Numbered from the stretch's first letter, positions 10,331 to 21,647 are shown. The stretch is DNA of 64,000 nucleotides from Desmodus rotundus (GCF_022682495.2 NC_071392.1:88924797-88988796); one strand, 5' to 3'. A program made the numbers and translations. Notes: generated from the letters alone by a model not told the origin.

Positions 10331-11314
10331 GGCCCTAAGAAGAATCGTTCCAGAAGCCAAAAGTGCAAGCTGGAGCGCTCGAAGGCCCAACCTCAGAAGG
10401 GACACCCATCCCTGCAGCCACACGCCGAGGGCCCAGAGCTGGGCTCTGGCCCGCACTCAGGAGAGGGGAAGCAGAATCTGGTCCTTGAGGGCTGAGCGCA
10501 AGGTCACAGTGACAGGAGCAGGTGGGATGCCGGGTGTCGTCACCACCTCCGGAAATACGAGGGGTGAGGAGGACCCTCAGAACCACAGCGTTTCACTCAG
10601 GGTGGTTGCAGCTGGGGCGAGCGAACACACAGCAAGACGCAGGCCCAGACCTAAACGGGCTTCAGAAGCAGGTCCCGACGTCCCTCTTGGCCCAGGACAG
10701 TCCCATTTCCTCTGTGAGGACAGGAGCGGTTGGCCAGCAATGCCCACTTCACTCTAAAACTGTGACCTCATGTGCGCTGATGAATGGCGTGATCCCCTAT
10801 CTTCTTTGGGGTTCTTCTCCCAAGAGGAGCCCTGAGATCAGGCCTTCAGCCCAGGTCCCAGGAAAGGAGAAGCCTCTCGGTGGGGTAGATAGAGGCCAGG
10901 AGATGAGATGAGGCGTGGCCACGGGGTGAGGGTTTGAGTATGTGCTTATGCGGGGGGAGATCCCAGGAAATGTTAGTTGCAGGAAATGGAGAAATGAACC
11001 AGGCAGAGGAGCGGTGCATTATCAGACCACTGACATTGCAGGCAGCCAGATGCAGTACCGCAGGGAGCTGTCAGAGACAGCTCAGGTCAGCCCCAGGAGC
11101 TCAGGGGGGCAGGAGGGAGCCAGAGGCCGCACCTCCTGCCCCCAGGGTGGGTGAGGGCTGCTTCCAGGAGTGTCAGCTCCCAGCGGGTGGGGCTCGCCCT
11201 GGTGCCCCCCAACCTGCCGCCCAGGCCAGAAGAAAGCACAGAGCACAGCACAGTGGCTCATAGGCGGGGGTTTGGGGAGTCACACTGAGTCTGCCATCTT
11301 ATAGGATGTATTTA
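10331..11314. other. Unannotated GC-rich sequence
   Basis: Unique GC-rich DNA with chance open frames on both strands and no supported gene. Confidence 0.4.
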
Positions 11315-11629
11315 TTGGGTTGGCCAAAATGTTCGTTACGTTTTTTCCATACAGTGGCTCTAGTAGTGCTTCAACGTCTTTAACTTCATTCAAAACAATT
11401 TTGTTAGATTGTGTTGTGACAGCTGTCATATCAGCGTGCATTTAAAAAGGACATCAAAATTGGTGAATTTTTGTGCAGCCATTTAATATTAAAGATGGAA
11501 GAAAACACACAGCATTTTCAGCATATTATGCTTTACTATTTCAAGAAAGGTAAAAACATAACTGAAATGCAAAAAACAAGATTTGTGCACTGTATGGAGA
11601 AGGTGCTGTGACTGATCGAACACGGAAAG

Positions 11630-11776
11630 GGAGAAGCCAAAGAACATACGTGTGGCCCATGGACATGAACTAAAGGGGGATTGGTAGAGGGAATGGGGGT
11701 ACTGGGCAGAGAGGGACAAAGGGGGAAAATTTGGGACAACTGTAATAGCATAATCAATAAAATGTATTTTTAAAAA
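11630..11776 (+). mobile_element. L1 3' UTR end, inside the mariner
   Basis: 'cccatggacatgaac...gggacaaagggggaaaatttgggacaactgtaatagcataatcaataaaatg' followed by 'tatttttaaaaa' resembles the 3' end of bat L1 elements. The copy is severely 5'-truncated, and I see no target-site duplication around it. It is followed directly by MER5A rather than by mariner. Confidence 0.65.
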
Positions 11777-11796
11777 GTGGTTTGCAAAATTTTTTG

Positions 11797-11901
11797 GACT
11801 ATTGACATTTTGGCCAAATAATTCTTTGCTGTGGGGCTGTCTTATGCATTGGAAGATGTTTAGCAGCACCCCTGGCTTCTCCCCACTAGAAGCCAATAGC
11901 A
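11797..11901 (-). mobile_element. MER5A fragment inside the mariner
   Basis: 'actattgacattttggccaaataattctttgctgtggggctgtcttatgcattggaagatgtttagcagcacccctggc...ccccactagaagccaatagca' is the reverse-complement MER5A end. It stops abruptly at the junction with mariner coding sequence. MER5A is an old placental family, so it should not be a fresh insertion into a younger mariner. Confidence 0.8.
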
Positions 11902-12015
11902 GGAGATAGCCGACATGCTCAAAATATCCAAATCAATAAAGTAATTGGTGAAAATGAAAAATGTGTCTTTTATTTAATGAAAAAAACCATAATGGACTTT
12001 TTGGCCAACACAATA

Positions 12016-13153
12016 CAGTCATGCTAAGGGTTTAATGTTATCCCAGGGGCAAAAAGGTGTCATTAAAGCGTTTGTTAAATCAGGAGAATAACCTGATCGG
12101 GTTGGCACGTTGCAAAGATAACCCCGTCTGCAGAGTGGAAAACGCAGACAGAGTGCGGGAGAGGCTGCCGGGAGACCAAGCTGGAGGTTGCTGTGGTTAT
12201 GAAGTGCTGCCCGTTGTAACGCGTGAAGCCACGTGCACACGCAGAGAGGACCCCGTTTCTTCGCCTGCCTGTGGAGATCTGACACGCCCTGTGGGCGGCA
12301 AGGGCAGGTGCACCAGACGTCCAGGCTGGCTGACAGCTGAGTCTGACGTGACCATTCCAGCAGTTGCTTCTGGGTGTGCTCTGTTCCTCTCCAATAAATG
12401 TTCAGTCTCTCAAGTGGCAGTCCCCGACCCCCGCCCCCGCCCCTGCCTTTGATAAAACAGTGACAAGAGTGTAGATTATGGAGGGGGGAGGGGCAGGGAA
12501 AGGCTGCAGCTTCAGTGTTCTTTTGACATCATCATGGGGAGGGACCTGGACTCACGCTGGCCCTTGAGTTTGCATGGCCTGCTGCCAGCCCAGGGTCCTG
12601 TGTCCGCCTGGTCACGGGGCGCTCTTCTGGCCTTGGGTGGTAAAATCTGTGGTTGATGAATGTATCATCCCTCTTTGACGCAGGCAGTGCTCCAGGGACA
12701 CCTGCCGCCTTTGCTTCTATCTGTTCCCCCGGCTGTCACTCGAGACAGGACCCCTACCCTCCCCATGGCAGATGTCAGCACCCCAAAGCACCTCAGTGAG
12801 AGATACATTGGCTTCCTCTCCAGGCTATTCCTCACAGAAAAGAGAGGCCGGGGAGGCCAGAGAGGGCATCTGCTTTGTGCCCCCCCCGCCCACTCCCACC
12901 GAGGCTGGCCTGGCCCCTGTTGGTGTGGCAGCCCACGTGGCAGTCTCTTCCCTGAGCCCCAGATTGGGGACAAGACGGGCACTCCTGGCCTCGGTCCTCC
13001 CTCACCCTTCACACACTGCCATGCTCTTGGGCCACAGCTGAGCTCTTTTCTCCTTCTGTGTTCCTTCTTTTGGCACATAATCCTCAGGTTTTTATTTTAA
13101 AAAAGAAAAGAAAAAGATTTGTTTTTGCTTCCTGTGTCACATAGCTATGGACC
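12016..13153. other. Unannotated GC-rich sequence
   Basis: Unique DNA including a C-rich 'cccccgcccccgcccctgcc' stretch near 12427. Overlapping open frames on both strands at 12660-13100 show no domain signal. Confidence 0.4.
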
Positions 13154-13169
13154 AAAAAAAAAAAAAAAA
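13154..13169. repeat. Poly(A) tract, 16 bp
   Basis: An uninterrupted A16 run abutting the left edge of an ancient repeat copy. Confidence 0.85.
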
Positions 13170-13480
13170 GTGCCGTGTAACAAACAATCCCAAAACTCAG
13201 CAGGTTAAAACGGCAATCATGTTTTCCTCACTCATCTGTGGGTCAGTTAGGGGCCAAGTGGCTCTGGTCCCCCGTCCTCTTCCTCCTGGGCCCATAGAGG
13301 TAGCCTGGGCGTGTTCACCTCAAGCCAGCGGCCAAGGCACCGAGAGCAAGGCCGGTCATGTGAGCACTTTCCGAGCCTGTGGTCCCGTTGCGCCCACTGG
13401 CATGCGGCTGTCCGGAGTAAGTCACGTGGCCCAAGGCAGAGTCAAGAGGGAGGCAGACTCTGCAGGGTGACGTGGAGAAG
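13170..13480 (+). repeat. Ancient interspersed repeat, same family as 10090-10330
   Basis: 'tgccgtgtaacaaacaatcccaaaactcagcaggttaaaac...catctgtgggtcagttagg...gagcaaggc...agtcacgtggcccaaggcagagtcaag' follows a mammalian repeat with 'gtgtaacaaaccaccccaaaactcagtggcttaaaacaac...ggtcacgtgg'. I am confident that it is a repeat, not of its name. Confidence 0.6.
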
Positions 13481-13689
13481 GGGGCGGCAGGGGGCTGGGG
13501 ACGTTAATACAGTCGGCCACACTCCCCGTCATCACGGTCTCCTACAACTAGAAAGGGCCTCGTGTCTTCCCCGTGTTAGCTAGAAGACTGGGTGCTGTCT
13601 CTACATCACAGGAAAACTCTGCAGCCCGCTTAGTCCCTGGCAGTGTGAGCAAAGGAGTTAGGGGGAATCATTAATTCTCTCAAAAGAAC

Positions 13690-13800
13690 CCTGAGTGCTT
13701 AACTATACCAGGTGAAGGGGCCAGGACAGTGACCGAACCAGGAAAAGTCCCTGCCCTTGTGGAGCCTGTGTGCTCGTGGGCGTGGGCTGTAAAGCGAGCC
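13690..13800 (-). repeat. L2 LINE 3' fragment (antisense)
   Basis: 'ggccaggacagtgaccgaaccaggaaaagtccctgcccttgtggagcctgtgtgctcgtggg' resembles the antisense L2 line 'gtccctgccctcatggagcttacattctagtggg'. Confidence 0.55.
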
Positions 13801-13842
13801 AGCGATGAGTTCTGGGAGGCAAAACGGAGAGCCCAGGGGCAG

Positions 13843-13872
13843 AGGGTAAGCAAGCGGAGGGTAAGCAAGCGG
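13843..13872. repeat. Perfect 15-bp tandem duplication
   Basis: AGGGTAAGCAAGCGG occurs twice head to tail with no mismatch, which points to a recent replication-slippage event. Confidence 0.95.
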
Positions 13873-14085
13873 GTGGTACCTGGGCACTGAGGGAAAGGAG
13901 GGCAGGGACGTGGGACAGCAATGCAGAGGCTGGGAGGCTGGGGGAGGGGCACACTCAGCTCGTCCAAGGAACAAACGGCAGGAGAGCCAGCGTGGTGGGA
14001 GCACAGTGGGGTCCCCACAGGTGGGCAGGGGACAGGTGAACACAGAGACTTAGCCAGCTGCCACACGGCACGTGTTGGGGAGAGT

Positions 14086-14099
14086 CCACCAGAGGGAGT
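14086..14099 (+). promoter_or_regulatory. Weak CTCF-like motif
   Basis: CCACCAGAGGGAGT matches the CTCF core at 12 of 14 positions. Low specificity. Confidence 0.2.
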
Positions 14100-14279
14100 C
14101 CATCTTTCATCCTAAGTGATGGCAGCGGTAAAAGGCCTCGATCAACTGAGATACTCGGAGTGCCGCTCCAGCGACTGTCGGCTGTGTGGACTGCAGTGGG
14201 GCGGATGGAGAAGGGCGGACGGACAGGGGAGCCCAGGAGGAGCCCGGCTATGGCGTCCAGGCAGGCGATGGGATCAGGC

Positions 14280-14301
14280 GGGGGGGGGGGGGGGCGGGGG
14301 G
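14280..14301 (+). repeat. Poly(G) tract with G-quadruplex potential
   Basis: G15, a single C, then G6. It could form a G-quadruplex on the + strand and is prone to length error in assemblies. Confidence 0.85.
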
Positions 14302-14869
14302 CGAGGCTGGGGAAGCGTCTGGATTAGGAAGATATTGGAGGAAGAGCCCCTGGTCTTTGGTGCTAGACTGGGTACAGGGGTGAAACAGATGTCAAAGCTG
14401 GTCCCTCAAGTTCAGGGCCTGAATAGCTGGGTACACAGAGGTGCTATTGACTGACACTGGGCGAGAAGTCGTTTGGGACCGGGGGTAAATATTAAGACTT
14501 CCACGTCGGACACGTTCCAGACGGTGGCACTGCCGCCCGGCCCCGTGGTGCGTGTCATCTTGTGAATGAGTCTCCCTTCTCCCTCCCTGCCTTCCACTCC
14601 CCCCCAGACAGATGGGTGTCTTGGGCTGACTTAAACTTGGGCCATTACTACTCAGAAACACAAAGGAGAAAAAGCGTGTTAGTCAGTTTCAGAATGTAGC
14701 CCCACTGAAAAGCAGTGCAGGCGGCATCTCTGTGCCGCAGAACGCTGAGTAGCAGGCAGGAGCGCACCGTTGGTGCCCAGAGCGCCTTGGACTAGTCTCT
14801 AGGGATCATACTGAGGGCGGGGGGCATGGGGAGCCAGTCCCCGAAGTTCACGTACCTTGTTTCCATTCA

Positions 14870-15300
14870 CATGACCTGTTTGAAATGACAGCATTTTAAA
14901 AACGGAGGTCAGATCAGTGGTCACCAGAGGTTAGTGACGGGCGGGAGGGAGGGAGCCAGAGGGGTTAAGTTGGCTTTGGGTGTGAAAGGGCAACGTGCGG
15001 AATTCTCACGGTGGAAAACTGTCCCCGTTCTGGGCTTCGGTGGTGAAGACACAGAGCTGCCCGGGTGATCGGGTGGTAAAGGGTTAAACACACGCACCAA
15101 CCAGCCTGGAGCCTGAACAGGGTCGCTGAGTTGTCTCGGTCCCTATACCCTAACTGTGACCCTGTATGATAGTTCTGCCCAATGCTTCCTTTGGGAAAAA
15201 CTGAGCAAAATGAACAAGGGATCTCTGTATTATTTCTTACACCTGCATGTGTTTCGGCAAGGACTTCAATACAAATTTCAGTGTTTAAAAAAGTAACAGG
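14870..15300 (+). mobile_element. Old L1 3' UTR fragment (L1M-like)
   Basis: 'gatcagtggtcaccagaggttagtgac' with a G-rich stretch, then 'gtgaagacac...gggtggtaaagggttaaacacacgcacc' and 'tatgatagttctgcccaatgcttcc' follow the typical L1 3' UTR order ('cagtggttgccaggggctggg...'). The fragment is diverged and non-coding. Confidence 0.65.
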
Positions 15301-15995
15301 AGTAAAAGAAGGGGTAGTCCACGTGGTTCTCTGGAGTCCGTGTTCATGGGTGGGTGTCAGTACCCACCAGGGGCTGGCACCGTGGGCGCTGCAGGGGGAG
15401 AGGGGCAGTGAAAAGGACTGCGCTGCCGTCTCCTCGCTCACCTGACCCTCCTGCCTCCGCCAGCAGAGGCTGGGAAATGTACGGGAATTAAATATTTATC
15501 CACAGCTTAGAATCTCACAGTTCTTTAAGGGTTGTTATTGAAGGGAATGATTAATATGATGCATTTCTAAAAACGGAGGTAGAGGAAGACGTGGCGACTG
15601 GGCCATCTGCTGCCGAGGGAGAGCGCCGTGTGATGGACGGCTGCGTCCTAACAGGAGGAGGCAGCCAAACCAGTACATGAACCCAGGGCCGGTGGGTCAC
15701 TGAAGTTTCTGCTCAGTTGCCTTTGGCTTTTATGCTAATGATTAAAGTAGTAGTAAAACACTGATGAGAAAGCATATTTAAGTGATAGTGAGAAGCAACA
15801 TTAAAGCTAAAGAGAAGCAATTATATTTAATTTTTCGTGTCCTAAAGAAAATTTAACAAAGTCTTAATGTCCAGACTCTTCTCAGGGCTGAAGGAAATCT
15901 CCTGTAGGGGGAATTTTCCCAATGAGTTGCAGTTTGACGTTAGCGTCTCATTTTTTTAATTACAGTAATAACTTCCATTGTTGGAAATCTGTTGG
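15301..15995. other. Unannotated sequence
   Basis: AT-richer unique DNA with no gene or repeat that I can support. Confidence 0.4.
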
Positions 15996-15999
15996 GGTT

Positions 16000-16140
16000 T
16001 TATCATTATTATTACCTCCATAGACTCACAGGAGGCCCTAAGAAATAATTTACTGAAGCCATGTCCCATCACAGCGGAGGAAAACAGGGCCCGCAAAGGT
16101 TTAGTGACTGGCCCAAGGCCACAGAGCAGGTTAGTTCAAC
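16000..16140 (-). repeat. MIR SINE (antisense)
   Basis: 'gcggaggaaaacagggcccgcaaaggtttagtgactggcccaaggccacagagcag' is a reverse-complement MIR core. Confidence 0.75.
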
Positions 16141-16379
16141 GTCCTTTCCAAAATACCACGCTGGCAATGTCGCAATGGTCTTTACTTGCCACCCAAGTGG
16201 GTCTTTGACAAGTGCAAGTAATAATTACAGCATTAGGGTCTAAAAACTCACTCTCAACATCCAGGTAAAACAGGTGTAAAAGCAAATCTTTTCACAAAGT
16301 TTCGGCCAGAAGATCCTGTAGCACGAAGGTTGAGAAGGCAGCCGTCCCGTCTGCTGCGGGAGCCTGCACAGGCTTCCTG

Positions 16380-16525
16380 CGTGTCGGAGCTGCAGTCTCC
16401 TTAGCTGTGACATGTGGACAATACTAGTCACGGTGGCACAGGCCTGGGGAAGAGTAACGATGGTGTGGTGATGTAAAACCTGACCACAGTGCCTGGCACA
16501 AGGCGAGTGCACAGTACCGCTTAGG
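16380..16525 (+). repeat. MIR SINE 3' part
   Basis: 'gcagtctccttagctgtgacatgtggacaatactagtc' followed by 'ccacagtgcctggcacaaggcgagtgcacagta' is the sense MIR 3' half. Confidence 0.75.
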
Positions 16526-17565
16526 CAGTGGTATAGCGTCTAATCTTTGACTTGCTCAGCAAAGTAGAGTAACAGGTCCATCCAAGGTCATCCAGGCAGA
16601 ATTTGATCGTCTTCCCCCGGGTCTGGGATATCTCGTGGTGCACAGAGGTTAGCTGCCACTCAACACCGCTGCTTTTTAGGACACAGGGTGGGAGAACGTA
16701 GCATGTTTGGGGGCAGGGGTCTGGGCTGCAAAGATGCTTTGCGTGATCTCACTCACAGGCTGGAATTTAAGTGCTGGAGAACTTGAAGGTTAACACATTC
16801 GCTGGAATGAAAGCAAGTCGAGTCACCCTTCATTTGAATACTCTGCAGGACAAAACAGAAAAACGCGGTGAAAGGCGGACAGGAGACACAGACTTTCGTC
16901 AGTAAGTCAGTGCCGTGGGGAGCCCTCCCGCAGCCTCGCGGCAGCATTTCCTCCTGCACACTCTTCCACAGCAGTTGAAGGAAGACTAGAGCAGCCGTGG
17001 GAAAATAAATGTCCCCTTGGAAGAGTTATTCGTCTCTTAAAAATCTGCGGAGCGTGAATAATCCCGCTGTAGGAAAAGGCATTAAATGTTTACAGCAGAT
17101 ATTTCATCTGACTGCTGTATTTTCTCGCAGCAAGCGTGGCGAGATTCTGAACGTGACAACTTCGTGTTCTGGAAGTAAGATAGATCGCTCTGTGGTCTAA
17201 GATTTTTTCCCCCTGATTTTAAATGTAGCTGTTAACAACAATGAAGTGTGCATCCTTTGAAAAGTTAATCTTCTAAAAGAAACTTTCAATCATTTTTAAT
17301 TGATAATTCACATTACCTCCCCAAGCTAAATCCATGGTCAAACTATTATTCCATCTCTAATGTCCATGAGGAATTAGCATTCAAAGTATAAACTCGGAGG
17401 ACAAAGCGAAGTCGTGAATCAGAAACAAACCGTGATTCCATTTTCCTTTCTCAGTAGAGTCAGCTTCATTCACAGACCGTCCTTCAGCGTCATCCATAGT
17501 AACTAGACAGATAAATGAAAAACGCAGTCTGTGAGCTGATGAAACTCAACTTGCAAGCCCATGTC
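16526..17565. other. Unannotated sequence, possibly conserved non-coding
   Basis: AT-rich non-repeat DNA. The stretch near 17130-17175 has an acceptor/donor-like pair (see findings). Near 17293 lies 'tttttaattgataattcac', a homeodomain-like TAATT cluster. Confidence 0.3.
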
Positions 17566-17569
17566 TATG

Positions 17570-17690
17570 TAAATCCCCGTCTGAGAGATGAGGGAAGAGG
17601 CGCCGAGGATCTGAGCGACGTGTGCCAAGTCATATAGAGCGGGGAAATGGTGGGACCGCAGTGCCCGTCTGTCTGTGCGTGTTCGCTGGT
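17570..17690 (-). repeat. MIR SINE (antisense, diverged)
   Basis: 'ccccgtctgagagatgagggaagaggcgccgaggatctgagcgacgtgtgccaagtcatatagag' is a decayed reverse MIR core. Confidence 0.6.
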
Positions 17691-18234
17691 TTATTGTCCG
17701 AGTTCATTCTGTGAAAGAGACAGGACCCTGGGGCAGAGACATACTGACGCCCCCCATCAAGCTGACTGTCCTCACCCCCTTTCAACCAGTGACTGTCCCC
17801 GGGCTGTCTGGAACCCTGGTGCAGGGACAGCCTGGGCTGCCCACATACAGAAGGACCCCGCTTCAAAGTCCGAGGTAACACAGGAAGCACAGCAGGAGGC
17901 AGGGAGGAAGGAGAAGTCAGTCAGTAAGCACCGGCTGAACACAGATCATATGTATAAACTAGTTTTTGTCAGCCTGGGTACTTTTTAAACACCAGATTTT
18001 TATGGATTTTTCTTACTATGAGTCATCTGAATCAAATCCCAAAACATGTAAAATCTTTCTGGTTTTTTAATAGTGAAGTTATGTCAATTAAAATAATATC
18101 AAATTAATGGCAATAAAAGGTACAAATGGAGTCATGTTATTAATTTAAAATAAAGTGACCTAGTCTTGAAAATGACTTACGATTATATGGTTTAATAGTT
18201 TGAAGGTTTGATTTTGCAGCCTTTTAAAAAAATT
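17691..18234. other. Unannotated sequence
   Basis: Unique DNA becoming AT-rich toward the L1 boundary; no gene seen. Confidence 0.4.
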
Positions 18235-18800
18235 ACTTGACCATTTTTTAGAGCAGTTTTCAATTTACAGAAAAATTGAGGGGACGTCCAGGGAATTCCA
18301 CATGCCCCCACCCCCTCCCCCATGTGCATATGTAGCTTCCGCTATTAACATCTTGCCACACCGTACTTTTGGTGTTACATACTTGCCACTGCGTAGTATA
18401 TTTGTAGCGCATGATCAACAGTAGTGATACAGTATTAATAGTTAAGGTCCATAGTTCACGTTAGGGTTCGTCGTACGGTCTGTGGATTTTGACAATGTGG
18501 AATGGCGTGTGTCCTCCGTGACGGTACCATACAGCGTAGTTTCACAGCCCTAAAACCCCTCGTTTCCAGTTGCCCTTTCCTCCCCACCCGCAGCCCCTGG
18601 CAACCACCGATCTTTTACTGTCTCCACAGTTTTGCCGTTTCGAGAATGTCACCTAGTTGGAACCGCACCGTGTGCAGTTATTTCAGACTGGCTTCTTTCA
18701 CGCAGCTACAGGCACTGAAGTGTCCTCCGTGTCTTTCTGTGGCTTCAGAGCTCAGTTCTTATCTCTGGATAACATTGCAGCTTTGTTTGGCTGAGGGGGA
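18235..18800 (-). mobile_element. Old L1 3' UTR (L1M-like), antisense
   Basis: 'agagcagttttcaatttacagaaaaattgagggga...ccatagttcacgttagggttcg...cccctggcaaccaccgatcttttactgtctccacagttttgcc...aatgtcacctagttggaacc...ggcttctttcac' follows the reverse complement of an L1M 3' UTR from end to end. The 165-codon open frame that begins at 18502 runs through this repeat and is not a gene. Confidence 0.8.
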
Positions 18801-20020
18801 GAAAATCAAGAAGCTAAGTTTGAACTGCTGTTACAGAAAAGAAGGTGGAGCTCACAAAGAAAAACAAGTGTTCGGCTTGGCTCCTAATCGTGTGAACCTC
18901 CCAGCTCTTCAACTACTTTTGTCATTGGCAAGCTGGCGGCCGCCGATCGACGGTTTCCGTCGCATGCTGCACGTGCCATGTTGGCCTTCCCTTTCCTGAC
19001 TCCCATTTACAATCACCTTGATTCCACAGTAGCTGGGGTTTTTTTTTAAACAAATGTACATATATCCTCTTTATGATAAAGTAGTACTATTAAATTATGG
19101 AGAAGAAATCACAGTAGTCCTGTGATTTTGCATATCCCATGGGTCTCTTCAGGTCCTGTGTTACGTAATCGTCCTTATCTATTTTTGCAAAATGTTGCAG
19201 TCACTTTCACCTTCCTTTGTAAGAGTCGGTCAGAACCAGTTCGTTTGAGGCATCTGCAAAACCTTTCCACCGAGACTGGCCACTCTGAAGGTGCAGAGAA
19301 ATGACTCATCGGCCACAATTCAATTAAATCTAGCAACTATTTCTCCTCCGACCACTATACGCTTGAGGTTGGCATAGGGACCTGTTTTTAAACTTCCTGT
19401 TTGTTTCATTTTGACTTTTTAATAAGAACAGATTAAAATGTCTTCTTGTGCAACAACAAGAAAAAAAGGCAAGTTTGTGTGTTAAAATTTGATCACAAGA
19501 GAAGAGAGCTGAGTGAATGAATCTCTCTCTGGCATAGCTGTCTCCCTCTGACTGCCGCAGCCCCCAAGCTGCAGCATTTTCACACCAATTTGTTGAATCT
19601 TCAAAAAATTCAGTCGTGCCCAGGCCCCCCGGAGGGCACTGTGACCTCCGGAGCCATAACGGGAGGGTTTCCAGGAGAAACCGTGACTCTCTCTAGGAAG
19701 GGGTGGTTGAGGGAGATAAAGCGTGAGGAGGAGGACGGGTGGATGCGGACCCAGAATCCTGCCTTTGGGCAGCAGTCTGTCCTCCGTGTGACAGTGACCT
19801 GACTACATGTCACTGTGACAGGTGGGAGGCACCATCTTCATGGAGTTTTTAACGCAGATTCCTACCCCCGGGGTGAAATAAGGACGATTTGTAGGGGTCC
19901 TGTCCTAGAGAACAGGCAGTAACCATGGTTGTTGGCACCCCCCCCATTCACCCCAACTCAGAACTCTGATGCACGGTATGCTCCTCCCACTAACACTCAT
20001 TCTCAGAAGCAAAGTGATGA
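18801..20020. other. Unannotated sequence
   Basis: Unique DNA with short T-rich runs. No supported gene or repeat. Confidence 0.4.
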
Positions 20021-20072
20021 ATCTGTCTCTGTCTCTCTCTGTCTCTCTCTTGCTCTCTCTCTATCTCTCTGT
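20021..20072 (+). repeat. (TCTCTG)n/(CT)n microsatellite
   Basis: Interrupted pyrimidine repeat built of TCTCTG and TCTC units. Confidence 0.85.
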
Positions 20073-20454
20073 CGAGGTTGAGAGAACAGAGTGGCTCTCA
20101 GCAATCCCTGTTCACCAGTCCTTCTGCTCTCTGCCACACAGGCCTCCTGGGGCAGCTTCCACAGGCCAGGACGTCCATGTCGGCTAAAAGGGCTGCCTCC
20201 CGTGTTCTCTTTACCGGGCGGGGCATGCCACAGACACGCGGCAGACACGTGCTGGGGGGCGGGCAGCAAGGGGCGGCAGGCTCGCCCTTCCGCTCCTACG
20301 TCAGCATGGGCAGCAGAAACGTCCGCTGACCGCGAGTCCACTTACACACGCGCTGGAAAGCCTGCGTCTCGTCCTTCACGGCCACTTCTTCCTGTGATGA
20401 CTGTGCACGTTGTTTTTGTCTGCGTTTTGTTTTGTTTGTTTGTTGGTTTGGAGG

Positions 20455-20880
20455 GTTTTTTCTGGGACAGTCGACATTCAGTATTATTTCGTATTATTTC
20501 CAGATGTGCAGCACAGCGGTCCCCCTGTAGTTCTAGACCCACCCGTCACCAGCCGTGGTCACTACAGTACGGCTGACCCTGTTCCCTGTGCTTTACACCC
20601 TGGTGACCGCCCTGCAACTGCCCGTCTGTGCGTCTCAATCCCTTCACCACCGTCCCCGTCGTCCCCAGCCACCAGCGCCCCTGCCCTCCTGCAGCCCCAG
20701 TCTGTTCTCTGTCTACGAGTCCGTTTCCATTTCGTTTGTTCATTCATTTTCTCCTTTAGACTCCAAACGTAAGGGAAGCCGTACGATGTTTGTCTTCCTC
20801 TGGCTGACCTGGTTCACTTGACAGAATACCCTCTAAGTCCACCCCTGCCGCCGCAAACGCGAACCCCACTGGTTTTAACT
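20455..20880 (-). mobile_element. L1 3' UTR, antisense
   Basis: 'tatttccagatgtgcagcacagcggt...tctagacccacccgtcacc...ccctgtgctttacaccctggtgacc...cagtctgttctctgtctacgagtccgtttccatttcgtttgttcattcattttctcctttagactccaaacgtaaggg...cctggttcacttgacagaataccctctaagtccacccctg' is the reverse complement of the L1 3' region shared by carnivores, bats and ungulates. The element is younger and better preserved than the copy at 18235. Confidence 0.8.
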
Positions 20881-21647
20881 CCTTAAGTAATGATGGAAGC
20901 TCAGGTGTCAGTAGTGAAAACTTATAATATGTATTATGATCGGTACCTAATTTCAGTGGCACATGCAGGTGTGACTGGTTTTCTTTTCTCCATCGTGGAA
21001 AGCACGTTATATTTAAGTATTCATAACATCCTAGATGTTTGAAAATAGCAGCATATTGAATCATATAACATTTTAACATATCTGGCTTTAGTATTTAAGG
21101 AGATACACTATGAAATATATAAAGCTTAACTCTAGCTTTAAAATATTCCTTACTATCTTGATTAACTGTACTGATTTTTAAATAAGCCAGTAATCAAATC
21201 CATTGTTTCAGATATATATATGTTTATATTTAACCTAATTATATATCTAATATAACCAACCCTGTATATTATCATATTCAATCAATGCAACTAACTTTTC
21301 TTCAGACATAGGAGGACAGAAAAAGAATTGCTTAGTAATTTCTTCATTTTATGAACTCCAAGTTCATATCACTTTAGCAAATTTGACGTGGCAAAATTAA
21401 ACATATACATCATTCAAAGACACTTACATCTTTTGTTAATCTGCCATTCTAAGAAATGAGGGTAAGCAAAAAGTATGTTTGGTCACTGGCATTTGTATTG
21501 TATTTGTTTCATTCTTATATATTGTCTAAGTATCAAAGATTGTATGTTCATTAATTAAACCATTTGCCTAAGGTCTTAAAATTAGTTAAGGATTGAGGAA
21601 TTACAATTTTTGGTAACATAATTAAACATATTAAAAATCCACTATTA

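Larger units (their letters stand above)
11315..12013 (+). mobile_element. Internally rearranged mariner element with both inverted repeats and TA target sites
   Basis: The left terminus TTGGGTTGGCCAAAATGTTC (11315 on) and the reverse complement of the right terminus, TTGTGTTGGCCAAAAAGTCC (ending at 12013), are matching terminal inverted repeats of about 30 bp with a few mismatches. TA dinucleotides flank both ends (11313-11314 and 12014-12015), as expected for mariner insertion. A transposase remnant reads KICALYGEGAVTDRTRK at 11578-11628. Another reads EIADMLKISKSIK at 11903-11941, followed by a stop. The transposase middle is missing and replaced by about 270 bp of foreign repeat DNA (see sub-features). 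A second deletion joins the 11941 stop closely to the 3' terminal region. The element is not autonomous. Confidence 0.9.

Noticed and set aside
18502..18999. 165-codon plus-strand open frame
   Set aside because: Its first part runs through an antisense L1 3' UTR, so it is a repeat shadow.
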